Source: Marinobacter mobilis
GTDB lineage: Bacteria > Pseudomonadota > Gammaproteobacteria > Pseudomonadales > Oleiphilaceae
Length of the DNA stretch: 64,000 nucleotides
Direction: 5' to 3'
NCBI RefSeq assembly: GCF_900106945.1
Contig: NZ_FNNE01000007.1
Coordinates: 62,001 to 126,000 of the forward strand
The notes beneath the pieces were generated by a model, which did not search any database, was not told the origin of the DNA, and saw nothing but the letters and a program-made list of their open reading frames with translations. This document shows, in pieces, positions 36,793-45,280 of this stretch; within the stretch, counting starts at the first letter, position 1; each line of letters opens with the position of its first letter. A program made the translations under genes and the position numbers.

Positions 36793-37959
36793 CTACTGGA
36801 TGGCTTCCGCCACCCCCGGCTCCAGCAGGCGCCGGGCAACAATCAGCCGCATGATTTCGTTGGTACCTTCAAGGATCTGGTGCACCCGCAAGTCGCGCAC
36901 GTAGCGCTCCAATGGGTATTCGCGGATATAACCATAGCCTCCGTGGAGTTGCAGCGCCTCGTTACAGACGTCAAAACAGGCATCGGTGGCAAAGCGTTTG
37001 GCCATGGCACAATGGAGCGTGGCCTCAACGTCACCGGTGTCCAGTTTGAACGCTGCCAGACGCACCATTTGCCTTGCCGCAACCAGATTCGTGGCCATAT
37101 CCGCCAGACGAAATTGCAGGGCCTGGAACTCCGCCAGCGGCTTGCCGAATTGGCTGCGCTCGTGGAGGTAATTGCGGGCTCGCAGCAACGCCGCCTGGGC
37201 ACCGCCCAGGGAGCAGGTCGCGATGTTCAGGCGACCACCATCAAGCCCCTTCATGGCAAACCTGAAGCCTTCGCCCTCCTCGCCCAAGCGATTGGCCGCG
37301 GGCACTCGTACATCCTCGAAGGTAACCTGACGGGTTGGCTGGCTATGCCAGCCCATTTTTTCTTCGTTCTTGCCGTAGTGGATACCCGCGCAATCAGCCG
37401 GCACCACGAACGCGGAAATGCCCTTGGCGCCACTGTCCGGTGCTCCGGTGCGGGCCATGACCACCAGCACCTGGGTGCCTCCGGCGCCGGAGATGAACAC
37501 CTTGCTGCCGTTGAGTACGTAATCATCTCCGTCACGAACCGCCCTGGTGCGCAGGTTGGCGGCATCAGACCCTGCACCCGGCTCAGTCAGACAATACGAG
37601 CCTAACCACTCACCACTGGCCATGCGTGGAGCAAACTCGTCCCGCACCGGGCCAACGGCAAAGTTGGCCACCATCCAGGTGGCCATGTTGTGGATGGTAA
37701 TGAAGGCCGCCGTAGACGGGCAGGCCGCCGCCAGCTCCTCAACGATCACCGAGGTGTCGAGCCGGGACAGCCCCATACCGCCCTGAGCTTCGGGAGTGTA
37801 GATTCCGCAAAAGCCCATGGCGCCCGCAGCGCGGATCACGTCAACCGGGAAGATATGCTCGTCATCCCAGAGTGCAGCGTGAGGAGCCATTTCATGTTCA
37901 GCAAATGCCCTCGCCGCTTCACGGAACGCCAGCTGGTCTTCGGTCAGGTTGAAATCCAT
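36793..37959 (-). CDS. Acyl-CoA dehydrogenase, probable isobutyryl-CoA dehydrogenase
   Basis: The 388-residue FAD enzyme has all three acyl-CoA dehydrogenase domains, the FAD-contacting YCLTEPGAGSDAA, and LHGGYGYIREYP followed by ILEGTNEIMR near the C-terminus, which carries the catalytic glutamate of the short/medium-chain type. In the valine pathway the expected step is isobutyryl-CoA to methacrylyl-CoA. I chose ATG 37959, with AGGG seven bases upstream; another ATG at 37965 is too close to it. It follows mmsA by 24 bases. Confidence 0.92.
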   Translation of the reverse strand: MDFNLTEDQLAFREAARAFAEHEMAPHAALWDDEHIFPVDVIRAAGAMGFCGIYTPEAQGGMGLSRLDTSVIVEELAAACPSTAAFITIHNMATWMVANFAVGPVRDEFAPRMASGEWLGSYCLTEPGAGSDAANLRTRAVRDGDDYVLNGSKVFISGAGGTQVLVVMARTGAPDSGAKGISAFVVPADCAGIHYGKNEEKMGWHSQPTRQVTFEDVRVPAANRLGEEGEGFRFAMKGLDGGRLNIATCSLGGAQAALLRARNYLHERSQFGKPLAEFQALQFRLADMATNLVAARQMVRLAAFKLDTGDVEATLHCAMAKRFATDACFDVCNEALQLHGGYGYIREYPLERYVRDLRVHQILEGTNEIMRLIVARRLLEPGVAEAIQ

Positions 37960-37983
37960 GCACATACCCTCTGCTTGTCGTGC

Positions 37984-39474
37984 TTAGCGCAGGTTGATGG
38001 AGAAGTTGGCGTCCACATCCATCTCACTGTGGAACCAGCGGGCGGTGATGGTCTTGGTTTCGGTATAGAAACGCACCGCCTGCTTGCCATAGGCATGCTG
38101 GTCACCGTAGAACGAGCCTTTCCAGCCAGTGAAGGAGAAGAACGGCAGGGGTACCGGAATGGGGATGTTGATACCCACCTGGCCCACATCAATCTCGTGC
38201 TGATATCGACGGGCACTGCCGCCGCAGTTGGTGAAGATCGAGGTGCCGTTGCCATAAGGGCTGTTGTTGACCAGTTCGATGGCATCCGCCAGGGAATCCA
38301 CTTCCATGCAGGACAGTACCGGCCCGAAGATCTCTTCGTTATACACATCCATGTCCGTGGTCACCCCCGCGAACAGGGTCGGCCCCACCCAGTTGCCGTC
38401 GGGCAGACCATCCACCATACAGCCACGGCCATCCAGCAACAGTTTCGCGCCCTGAGCCTCACCGGTGGCAATCAGCGATTCCACCCGGTCCTTGGCCTGA
38501 CGGCTGATCAGCGGGCCATAGGCTGCGGCTCCGTCGTTCCAGGCACCCGGCCTGACCTTCGCCAGCGCCTCTTTCAGTTCTGCAATCCACTCCTGGGACT
38601 TGCCAACAAACACCGCCACCGAGATAGCCATACAGCGCTGACCGGCAGCGCCCACAGAAGCACCCACCAGAGCATTGATCACCTGCTGTTTGTCGGCATC
38701 CGGCATGATCACCATGTGGTTTTTGGCACCGGCAAAGCTCTGTACCCGCTTCATGTTACGGGTGCCGGTTTCATAGATATAACGGCCAACCGGCACCGAG
38801 CCCACAAAGGACACCGCCTTGATCACCGGGTCCGTCAGCAGGGTATCAACCTGAGCCTTGGCGCCATGAACGACCTGCAGCACACCCTTCGGCGCACCGG
38901 CCTGCTCGAACAGTTCCGCCAGCCGGGTCGGGGTCAGCGGGTCCTGCTCGGATGGTTTGAGAATAAAGGTGTTACCACAGGCGATCGCCATCGGGAACAT
39001 CCACAACGGAATCATTGCCGGGAAGTTGAACGGGGTAATACCGGCACAGACACCCAATGGCTGGGTATAGGAGTAGGTATCCACTTCCCGGGCGACGTTT
39101 TCCACGGTCTCGCCCATCATCAGCGAAGGAATGTTGGCCGCGTGCTCCACCACTTCAATGCCACGCCATACATCGCCTTTGGCATCCTCAAAGGTCTTGC
39201 CTGTTTCCTGGGACAGGATTTCGGCAATCTCGTCGTGGTGCTCTTTCAGCAAGGCCTGGTAACGCATCATTACCCGTGCCCGCTCGGATACCGGTGTTTC
39301 TTTCCAGCTCTTGAAGGTTTCGGCAGCATGGCTGATCGCACGCTGCATTTCCGCGTCGGTGGCACAGGGAACACGGGCAATCACTTCGTTGGTGGCCGGG
39401 TTGGTGACGTCGATCCACTGATCAGTCTGGCTCTCGACAAACTCACCGGCGATATAGAGGGGTACTGTTTTCAT
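37984..39474 (-). CDS. mmsA: Methylmalonate-semialdehyde dehydrogenase (CoA-acylating)
   Basis: The 496-residue aldehyde dehydrogenase converts methylmalonate semialdehyde and CoA to propionyl-CoA and CO2, the last specific step of valine catabolism. The catalytic cysteine sits in [32 protein letters not shown] and [12 protein letters not shown] are family signatures of MmsA. I placed the start at ATG 39474 ([12 protein letters not shown]); an earlier frame opening at 39564 has no homology. It is the first gene of the operon, divergent from the AraC-type regulator across 171 bp. Confidence 0.95.
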   Translation of the reverse strand: MKTVPLYIAGEFVESQTDQWIDVTNPATNEVIARVPCATDAEMQRAISHAAETFKSWKETPVSERARVMMRYQALLKEHHDEIAEILSQETGKTFEDAKGDVWRGIEVVEHAANIPSLMMGETVENVAREVDTYSYTQPLGVCAGITPFNFPAMIPLWMFPMAIACGNTFILKPSEQDPLTPTRLAELFEQAGAPKGVLQVVHGAKAQVDTLLTDPVIKAVSFVGSVPVGRYIYETGTRNMKRVQSFAGAKNHMVIMPDADKQQVINALVGASVGAAGQRCMAISVAVFVGKSQEWIAELKEALAKVRPGAWNDGAAAYGPLISRQAKDRVESLIATGEAQGAKLLLDGRGCMVDGLPDGNWVGPTLFAGVTTDMDVYNEEIFGPVLSCMEVDSLADAIELVNNSPYGNGTSIFTNCGGSARRYQHEIDVGQVGINIPIPVPLPFFSFTGWKGSFYGDQHAYGKQAVRFYTETKTITARWFHSEMDVDANFSINLR

Positions 39475-39645
39475 GGCAGCTTCCTGTCGTTGACAACGGT
39501 TGTTTTTGTAATTGGCATCGCCCAGGACGATACCGCAGATTGGAGCATGGTTTGATGCTAGCAAAGGAACCGGCCTGGCGTGATTGACTAAATTTCGGCC
39601 TTGATGGACTATCTTTAGATCAACAGTAATAGCAAACGGTATTCC

Positions 39646-40521
39646 ATGACCCAGACCTCTCAGTGGCCGGTGCCTGCAGACAGTATCCGCTACGTGCTAC
39701 CCGCCCCCGCGATCAAAGCGCTGTCCGAACATCCCTTGACGAAGGAATTGTACCCACTGGCTTTTGGCCACTACCGCAACGCCCTGGGACATCACATGCA
39801 CCGGGAGCACCACCGAGACAATCTTTTGATCTACTGCACCGAAGGGCGGGCGTTTCTCAATGTCGAGGGGGTTCCTTGCACCGCGGAGGCTGGCGACCTG
39901 GTTTTGCTGCCCGCCGGGGTGTCCCACCGATACACCGCCGACCCGGACAACCCCTGGACGATCCACTGGGTACATTACACCGGTCCCCTGGCAGAAGAGT
40001 TCCACCACTATATGGGCTTTAGCGATGCGATCCGGGTGCTGCACCTTGGCCAGCAGCCACGGGTGCTGGTCGATTTCAATGGTCTGCTTTCCGTGCAACA
40101 GACCGGGTTCCGCAGCAAGGGGCTGATCCATGCCGCCAACCGGTTGCGTCAGTTGCTGACCGCCATCCCGCTGACGCTGGATGCCACCAGCATGGCACAG
40201 CAGCCGGACCTGGATATCATTCATAATTTCATGCGGGAACATCTGGAAGAACGCATTACGCTGGACCAGCTGGCCGACCTCGTGGGACTCTCTCCCCCAC
40301 ACTTTGCCACCCGTTACCGGGCCCAGACCGGCACCACCCCGATCCAGCATTTTCTTCACCTGAAAGTGGAGCGGGCCTGTCAGTTGCTGGACACAAGTAA
40401 CCGCAGTTTTGCCCAGATCAGTGCCAGCCTGGGGTATGACGACGCGTACTATTTTTCGCGCCTGTTCAAAAAAGTGATGGGGCAGTCGCCAAGCCACTAT
40501 CGGCACACCAACCGGCACTGA
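39646..40521 (+). CDS. mmsR: AraC-family regulator of the mms operon (MmsR-like)
   Basis: The 291-residue protein has an N-terminal cupin ligand-binding domain (about residues 30-150, [19 protein letters not shown]) and two C-terminal AraC helix-turn-helix motifs (about 190-288, [20 protein letters not shown] and [22 protein letters not shown]). It is divergent from mmsA across 171 bp. In Pseudomonas aeruginosa, MmsR activates mmsAB from this same arrangement. Valine or a pathway intermediate is the likely inducer. The DnaA-box repeats begin about 50 bases after its stop codon. Confidence 0.92.
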   Translation: MTQTSQWPVPADSIRYVLPAPAIKALSEHPLTKELYPLAFGHYRNALGHHMHREHHRDNLLIYCTEGRAFLNVEGVPCTAEAGDLVLLPAGVSHRYTADPDNPWTIHWVHYTGPLAEEFHHYMGFSDAIRVLHLGQQPRVLVDFNGLLSVQQTGFRSKGLIHAANRLRQLLTAIPLTLDATSMAQQPDLDIIHNFMREHLEERITLDQLADLVGLSPPHFATRYRAQTGTTPIQHFLHLKVERACQLLDTSNRSFAQISASLGYDDAYYFSRLFKKVMGQSPSHYRHTNRH

Positions 40522-40570
40522 CAGTCACCCCCGACCTGTCACGCCCTGGTCATTTCCACACCGCTCCCCG

Positions 40571-40807
40571 CCAGCACTAGTGCAACAAGGGCTGCAACGG
40601 ACTCTCCTGGCGTTGCACACACAGTTATCCACCGATTTTGTGGACAATTCACAGCACACAGCCGCTTGAACCGGGCTGGCCTGTGGAAGACTTCCAACGG
40701 CGACACCTGAGCTGACCCAAAAACCACCAATCTGGTCAGATATAAACCGGACAGATCATTAATTCGTCACCCCTGTGACATACTGATCAATTAAAGAACT
40801 GATTCCC
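40571..40807. repeat. DnaA-box-bearing repeat, unit 1 (about 237 bp)
   Basis: First copy of an imperfect tandem repeat. It holds an inverted pair of DnaA-box-like 9-mers, TTATCCACC (40625-40633) and TGTGGACAA (40639-40647), five bases apart. The motif CTGTGGAAGACTT (40681-40693) is shared with unit 2. Two GATC motifs follow: one at 40754 in AGATCATTAATT and one at 40785 in TGATCAATTAAA. No credible gene lies here. Confidence 0.75.
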
Positions 40808-41043
40808 CCAGCCCTTGTGCGACAACACCTGAGACCACCTCTCCTGCCATTGCACACACAGTTATCCACCGTTTTTGTGGACAATCCACAACTCAGCACC
40901 CGCTCTTCACCCACAGGCTGTGGAAGACTTTCAGCAGGCCCGATAAAACGGTGAATAAACCATCAGGTTGATCAGTTAAAAAGCGCTTCGTTCATCAAAC
41001 AGTCATCGCCGATACAGACTGATCATTTATAAACCGCACTCGC
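40808..41043. repeat. DnaA-box-bearing repeat, unit 2 (about 236 bp)
   Basis: Second copy. TTATCCACC (40862-40870) and TGTGGACAA (40876-40884) keep the same five-base spacing, preceded in both copies by TTGCACACACAG. TGTGGAAGACTT recurs at about 40920. Two TGATCA motifs (40969-40974 and 41020-41025) each run into AT-rich sequence (GTTAAAA, TTTATAAA). The non-box sequence has diverged, so the boxes appear to be what is conserved. Confidence 0.75.
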
Positions 41044-41125
41044 CTAGCCCTTGTGGCGCATGGCCTGAAGCAGGCTATCCGGTCATTGCTAACACAGTTA
41101 TCCACGGAAACTGTGGACAACCCGC
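41044..41125. repeat. DnaA-box-bearing repeat, unit 3 (truncated)
   Basis: Third copy, cut short by the next gene. It starts with AGCCCTTGTG as in unit 2 and holds TTATCCACG (41098-41106) and TGTGGACAA (41112-41120) with the same five-base spacer. The spacer itself differs (GAAAC), which suggests the two 9-mers are under selection rather than the whole repeat. Confidence 0.7.
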
Positions 41126-41128
41126 TCA

Positions 41129-41518
41129 CTAACCCGAGGATCTGGCCCGCATCAAGGCCCATAACGCGATCAGTGCCATGGCGACTTCAAACGCCAGATA
41201 CCAGTACATGACCGCATTCGGAGCCCCGTCAACGACAATGCCATAGAGCCGTCCCCCTGCCATGCCCGCCATCAACAGCACGACCCCGGCCAGCCCCTGA
41301 CGGACCACGCCCCGGTTTGAAGCCAGTAAAAAAAGTAGCCCCCCAACGGCAACCGACAGCCCGCCATAGGTTGCACGCATATCAATCAGTGCCGACACAG
41401 CCGTTGGCGCGGAGCCGGTTACCAGCCGGGACATCGCTTCAGGGAGGAAAACAAAGCCGAGACCATACGCCAGGAACAACACCGCATTGAGCCTGACAAT
41501 CACCAACTCCGTAGCCAT
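41129..41518 (-). CDS. DUF4345-like small membrane protein
   Basis: The 129-residue protein has four hydrophobic helices (about residues 5-25, 45-65, 70-92 and 100-123). The pattern FLPEAMSRLVTG with MRATYGGLSVAVGGLLF resembles DUF4345 proteins, which have no known function. I chose ATG 41518, which has GAGG six bases upstream; an ATG at 41530 overlaps the previous stop codon (ATGA). It follows another small gene in the same direction and ends next to the third DnaA-box repeat. Confidence 0.75.
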   Translation of the reverse strand: MATELVIVRLNAVLFLAYGLGFVFLPEAMSRLVTGSAPTAVSALIDMRATYGGLSVAVGGLLFLLASNRGVVRQGLAGVVLLMAGMAGGRLYGIVVDGAPNAVMYWYLAFEVAMALIALWALMRARSSG

Positions 41519-41526
41519 AGAACGCC

Positions 41527-41808
41527 TCATTTACGATAGCCCCGCGACTTCATTACGTTCATCACATCGTCCAGCACCGCAGTCAGCTCATCCGCGCTGA
41601 CGTTGATGCCTGCAGGGGCATATACCCGATCCTTGCCGGTGCAGAAAAACCCGGCGGCGCTGGTCTTAAGCTCTTCCTTTAAGGTCCGGGCATGCTGGGA
41701 TCGTGTCCCGACGAGCGGATTCGCGCGGTGCTTACCGACACCCTTTTCGGTCAGTGTCCGGACGCCATCCTGTCTCCCCCAGCTTTCAAACAGGCTTTTC
41801 AGTGCCAC
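41527..41808 (-). CDS. Small protein of unknown function
   Basis: The likely product is 93 residues from a GTG at 41808, with GGAGAG eight bases upstream; an adjacent GTG at 41811 and a longer ATG at 41883 are alternatives. The protein is basic, with a helical C-terminus (SADELTAVLDDVMNVMKSRG). It has no membrane segment or known motif. The stop overlaps the possible ATG of the membrane-protein gene, so the two are probably co-transcribed. Confidence 0.6.
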   Translation of the reverse strand: MALKSLFESWGRQDGVRTLTEKGVGKHRANPLVGTRSQHARTLKEELKTSAAGFFCTGKDRVYAPAGINVSADELTAVLDDVMNVMKSRGYRK

Positions 41809-41997
41809 CACAGGCTCTCCAATCGTTGGCTTGCTCTTATAACACCATAGACCCCAGCGCCCGGTTTTCCAGAGACAGATCATCTGACTGAACGGCCAGC
41901 AGGGCCAATAATCGGTCAGGCCACACCCTGGACTTTCGCCCCAGAAGACAACCGGCTACTCTGTCAGTGGCCTTCCAACAACGAACGAGACGAGATC

Positions 41998-42420
41998 ATG
42001 TATACCATCGAAATTGATGAAACCTTTGACGTGCCCCGCAGTAAGGTCTTCGCCCTGTTTGCCGAGCACGAACGTTTTGGCAAGTTGCTGGGCGCGCCGG
42101 TGAAACGCATCAAGGACAGTGACCAGGCCGACCCCAATGGTCTGGGTTCCGTGCGCAAGATTGGCTTTGGCCCTATTGGCCTGGAGGAAACTGTCATTGG
42201 TTTCGAGCCGGATTCGCTGATCGAATACACCATTACCAGCATCAGCCCGCTGAAAAACCACATGGGCCGTATCCGCTTTGATGAGCCCTCCAAGGGCCAG
42301 ACCCGGGTGAACTACGTCATCACCTTTGACGATGTCATTCCGTTTACCGGCAAGCTGGTTCAGTCGGCACTGGAACAGGGTATCCGCAAGGGCATCAAGC
42401 GCATCCCCAGAATGGCCTGA
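41998..42420 (+). CDS. SRPBCC-family (START-like) protein
   Basis: The 140-residue protein has the SRPBCC helix-grip pattern: an N-terminal strand with FDVPRSKVFALFAEHERFGKL, central strands (GSVRKIGFGPIGLEETVIGF, IEYTITSISPLKNHMG), and a long C-terminal helix (LVQSALEQGIRKGIKRI). Such proteins bind small hydrophobic ligands. The specific role is unknown. It is a single-gene unit followed by a strong terminator. Confidence 0.85.
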   Translation: MYTIEIDETFDVPRSKVFALFAEHERFGKLLGAPVKRIKDSDQADPNGLGSVRKIGFGPIGLEETVIGFEPDSLIEYTITSISPLKNHMGRIRFDEPSKGQTRVNYVITFDDVIPFTGKLVQSALEQGIRKGIKRIPRMA

Positions 42421-42446
42421 GGCGTTACCCCCCCTCCCGCCCCTCC

Positions 42447-42480
42447 AAGGAACGACCGCTCGCGGTCGTTCCTTTATTTC
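42447..42480 (+). terminator. Intrinsic terminator after the SRPBCC gene
   Basis: AAGGAACGACCGC (42447-42459) and GCGGTCGTTCCTT (42462-42474) form a 13-bp perfect inverted repeat with a very short loop, followed by a T-rich tail (TTTATTTC). Confidence 0.85.
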
Positions 42481-42639
42481 TACGGTTACAGACTGTTACC
42501 GGATATGGCTGCCTTTCTTGATTTGGGGCAAAAGTCCTCCCCGTCGCTTTCCCTACCCTGACGCCTCCCATCGGCCCCCTGTCACGGCCGCAGTTATCGG
42601 GAGCACTGAAGCGCTCCCCAAGCAAGTCTGGAGACACCC

Positions 42640-43440
42640 ATGGCGTCAGAGCCCATCGTGCTGTTTGATAACGGCCACCATAAATGTTTGATGTTCGATT
42701 CCCTGGTTACGGGCGAAGGCGTGCAGTCCAACCAGTTTCTGCTGGTAGATGGCAAGCACGAGGCACTGATCGATCCTGGCGGTGACCTCACCTACACCCC
42801 GTTATCGGTCGCCGCCTCCCGTTATATGAGCATCCAGGATCTGGACTACGTCTTTGCTTCCCACCAGGATCCGGACATTATTGGCGCCATTGACCGCTGG
42901 CTGTTGCACACCAAGGCTCAGATCGTGACGTCCCGGTTGTGGTCACGATTCCTGCCACACCTGGCCTCCGGCTATGTGGTCAATCAGCTCAACGTCAATG
43001 TCTTCGAGCGCATCACCGGAATTCCCGACAGTGGTGCCAACGTTCGCTTTGGCGAGAGCTACATCCAGTGCCTGCCGGCCCATTTCATGCATTCGGTGGG
43101 TAACCTTCAGTTCTACGATCCGGTGTCCAGAATTCTGTTTTCCGGAGACCTGGGCGCGTCCATGGCCGCCCGGGACGAACACCTCCCCGTGGCTGATTTC
43201 GACGCCCACATTCCTCACATGATCGGCTTCCACAAGCGCTATATCTGTTCAAGAAAGGTTTGCGAATTGTGGGCAGACATGGTCCGCAGCCTGGATGTGG
43301 CAATGATTGTTCCCCAGCACGGCAAGCGCTTTGAGGGCAAAGAGATGATCAACCGTTTCCTCGACTGGGTGTCCTCAGTGGAGTGTGGTGTTGACCTGAT
43401 GACCCGGGAGCACTACCAGCCGCCCGGCGACTTTGTTTGA
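42640..43440 (+). CDS. Metallo-beta-lactamase-fold protein of the oxygen-binding di-iron (ODP) type
   Basis: The 266-residue protein has a metallo-beta-lactamase fold with the HQDPD motif (ASHQDPDIIGAIDRW) in place of the usual HxHxDH, plus PAHFMHSVGN, SGDLGAS and VPQHGKRF for the other metal ligands. These features match the flavodiiron-like ODP group, which binds oxygen at a di-iron centre and in some bacteria works with chemotaxis. Here it has no fused domain and no chemotaxis neighbour. A sensory or oxygen-binding role is inferred from the family; enzyme activity is unlikely. Confidence 0.8.
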   Translation: MASEPIVLFDNGHHKCLMFDSLVTGEGVQSNQFLLVDGKHEALIDPGGDLTYTPLSVAASRYMSIQDLDYVFASHQDPDIIGAIDRWLLHTKAQIVTSRLWSRFLPHLASGYVVNQLNVNVFERITGIPDSGANVRFGESYIQCLPAHFMHSVGNLQFYDPVSRILFSGDLGASMAARDEHLPVADFDAHIPHMIGFHKRYICSRKVCELWADMVRSLDVAMIVPQHGKRFEGKEMINRFLDWVSSVECGVDLMTREHYQPPGDFV

Positions 43441-43663
43441 GTTATAAGTACAAACCACATTGTTATTATGGGCCATCACGCACTTTGCCTCTGTTCAATC
43501 CGAATATTTATTGTGTACAGTTGTTCACATCAATGACAAGTGAGGCCAGGACGGCCCTTTAAACCAGAAAACGAGCAATGGGGTATCGTTTGGGAACCAG
43601 AGTACAGCCAGACCATCCGGCTTGAGGTTCCCTGAAATTGCAAATGAAAAGGAGGCTTTAATT

Positions 43664-43972
43664 ATGGCCATCAGTTCAAACCGTATCATTGGTCTGACCC
43701 AGGAACTGCAGATTGAGCAGGCCTGCCACGTAAACGAGCTGCACATCGGCTGGCACAACGAGTTCGCCGCCCAACAGCAGCAAAAGGACCCATCCGGCCA
43801 CTATTTCAGGGCGCCGGTAGTGACCTGGAGCCGGGACGGTGTCACGTACCAGTACGTACCGACCCTGCAGTTTGTGGAGACCAATAAGGGCTTTGAAGTC
43901 GACGCCGATCGACTCGTTGCCGATATCAAACGGCAATTGCTCATTCGCGGCACCCAGTCAGTCGCCGCTTGA
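43664..43972 (+). CDS. Small soluble protein of unknown function
   Basis: The 102-residue protein starts at ATG 43664, eight bases after a perfect AGGAGG. A 14-codon upstream extension in the same frame runs through that site and is unlikely. It is hydrophilic, with a mixed alpha/beta pattern (VTWSRDGVTYQYVPTLQFVE) and no known motif. The strong ribosome site and a terminator after it indicate a well-expressed single gene. Confidence 0.7.
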   Translation: MAISSNRIIGLTQELQIEQACHVNELHIGWHNEFAAQQQQKDPSGHYFRAPVVTWSRDGVTYQYVPTLQFVETNKGFEVDADRLVADIKRQLLIRGTQSVAA

Positions 43973-43982
43973 GTTGAGCAGT

Positions 43983-44011
43983 AACCGGGGAGGGTTCGCC
44001 CCCCCGGTTTT
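43983..44011 (+). terminator. Intrinsic terminator after the 102-residue protein gene
   Basis: AACCGGGG with a following GGG pairs with CCCCCCCGGTT around a TTCG loop, then a TTTTC tail, 11 bases after the stop codon. Confidence 0.75.
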
Positions 44012-44203
44012 CGCTGTTGTTCTCCCACCCTCCCCCTTCGCACAAACCACTCTCCGCGCCCCCCTATCCGACAACATCAGTCTCCAAAGGCTTGATCCAG
44101 ATCGAGTAAAGACTTTTTTCGCGTACATTCTCCTTTCTTTCACCGCAGGGCCTTCCTACTATTAGGTCAGTCCAATCCCTATCTGAAAGAAGGTTCTACC
44201 CTT

Positions 44204-45274
44204 ATGAACAACAAGCTATGGATGGCCGTGGCGGGTTCCGCGCTGACGCTGCTGAGTGCCTGCAGTGAACCACCACAACCTGAAGCCAGAACCGTCGTGC
44301 AACCCGTCAAGGTCATAACGGTTGGCGGCGAAGAAGCCCTTCTCGCCCGTGAGTTCCCCGCAACTGTCAGGGCCGCTCAGCGCGTCACCATGGCATTCCA
44401 GGTTCCCGGGCGGCTGGTGGAATTCCCCGTACGGGAAGGCCAGCAGGTCACCGAGGGGCAACAACTGGGCCTGCTGGACGACTCGGACTATCAGAGCAAC
44501 CTTAATGCCGCCCAGGCGGATCTCTCCCGTACCGAAGCAAATTACAACCGCGCCAAGGAGCTGATTGAGAAAAACTACGTTTCGCAGGCGGAATACGACG
44601 CCATCGAAGCCAACTACAATATCGCCGTATCCAACGTCTCCAAGGCCCGGAAAGCCCTTAATGACACCCGCATGCTGGCTCCGTTCGATGGGGTGGTGGC
44701 TCGCACATTCGTCCAGAACTTTGAGGAAGTTCAGGCCAAGGAGCCGGTTCTCAGCCTGCAGAACAACAATGAACTGGAGGTGGTGGTCAGCGTTCCTGAG
44801 AGCCTTGTGGTAAGACGTAACGAGGGTGTCGAGATCCAGTTGGAAGGCACCTTCGAAGGCATCCCGGGCAAGACATTTGCCCTCGCCCTGAAGGAGTTCT
44901 CCACCGTTGCCAGCGAGGATACCCAGACTTTCGAGTATGTGCTGACCATTGAAGAAACCGCCGGCTATAACCTGCTGCCCGGTATGACCGCCACCGTTAA
45001 GGTGCAACAACTGGCCAGCGAAAACCTGGCACAAGGCCCCGTTGTCGTGCCCCTCTCTGCATTGGCATCAACCGAAGAAAACCAGGCCAGCGTCTGGCTC
45101 GTGAAGAGCGGTAATCGTGTCAGTCAGCAACCAGTGGTTACCGGCGAGTTGATCGGAAACAGCAGTATCACAGTGCTTTCCGGTCTGAGCGAGGGTGATC
45201 AACTGGTCACCGCCGGGGTGTCCAGACTGTCGGAAGGTCTGGAAGTAAAGCCCATCGACAAGGTGGAGTTCTGA
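44204..45274 (+). CDS. RND efflux periplasmic adaptor lipoprotein
   Basis: The 356-residue protein has a lipoprotein signal (LTLLSAC, lipid on Cys20), a split lipoyl/barrel-sandwich region, a short coiled-coil hairpin (about residues 95-150, LNAAQADLSRTEANYNRAKEL) and a beta-barrel and membrane-proximal domain. It bridges the inner-membrane RND pump to an outer-membrane channel. The permease gene starts six bases downstream. No outer-membrane TolC-type gene and no regulator are adjacent, so a shared channel is probably used. Confidence 0.93.
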   Translation: MNNKLWMAVAGSALTLLSACSEPPQPEARTVVQPVKVITVGGEEALLAREFPATVRAAQRVTMAFQVPGRLVEFPVREGQQVTEGQQLGLLDDSDYQSNLNAAQADLSRTEANYNRAKELIEKNYVSQAEYDAIEANYNIAVSNVSKARKALNDTRMLAPFDGVVARTFVQNFEEVQAKEPVLSLQNNNELEVVVSVPESLVVRRNEGVEIQLEGTFEGIPGKTFALALKEFSTVASEDTQTFEYVLTIEETAGYNLLPGMTATVKVQQLASENLAQGPVVVPLSALASTEENQASVWLVKSGNRVSQQPVVTGELIGNSSITVLSGLSEGDQLVTAGVSRLSEGLEVKPIDKVEF

Positions 45275-45280
45275 GCCAAC

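Noticed and set aside
35540-36904. A 454-codon plus-strand frame
   Set aside because: It is antisense to the hydrolase and hydratase genes, which have complete catalytic motifs. No domain is visible in this frame.
37690-39555. A 621-codon open frame on the plus strand
   Set aside because: It lies entirely opposite mmsA and the acyl-CoA dehydrogenase gene, has a shadow-like composition rich in His, Gln, Arg and Gly, and no ribosome site. It reflects GC-rich codon usage of the real genes.
40539-40730. A 63-codon minus-strand frame inside the DnaA-box repeat region
   Set aside because: It spans repeat unit 1 without a ribosome site and is not kept in unit 2, so it is not a gene.
40571-41125. 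The main chromosomal origin oriC
   Set aside because: No dnaA, dnaN, rpmH or mnmG is nearby, and the repeat-unit arrangement is unlike the usual gammaproteobacterial origin. Kept as a DnaA-binding candidate only.
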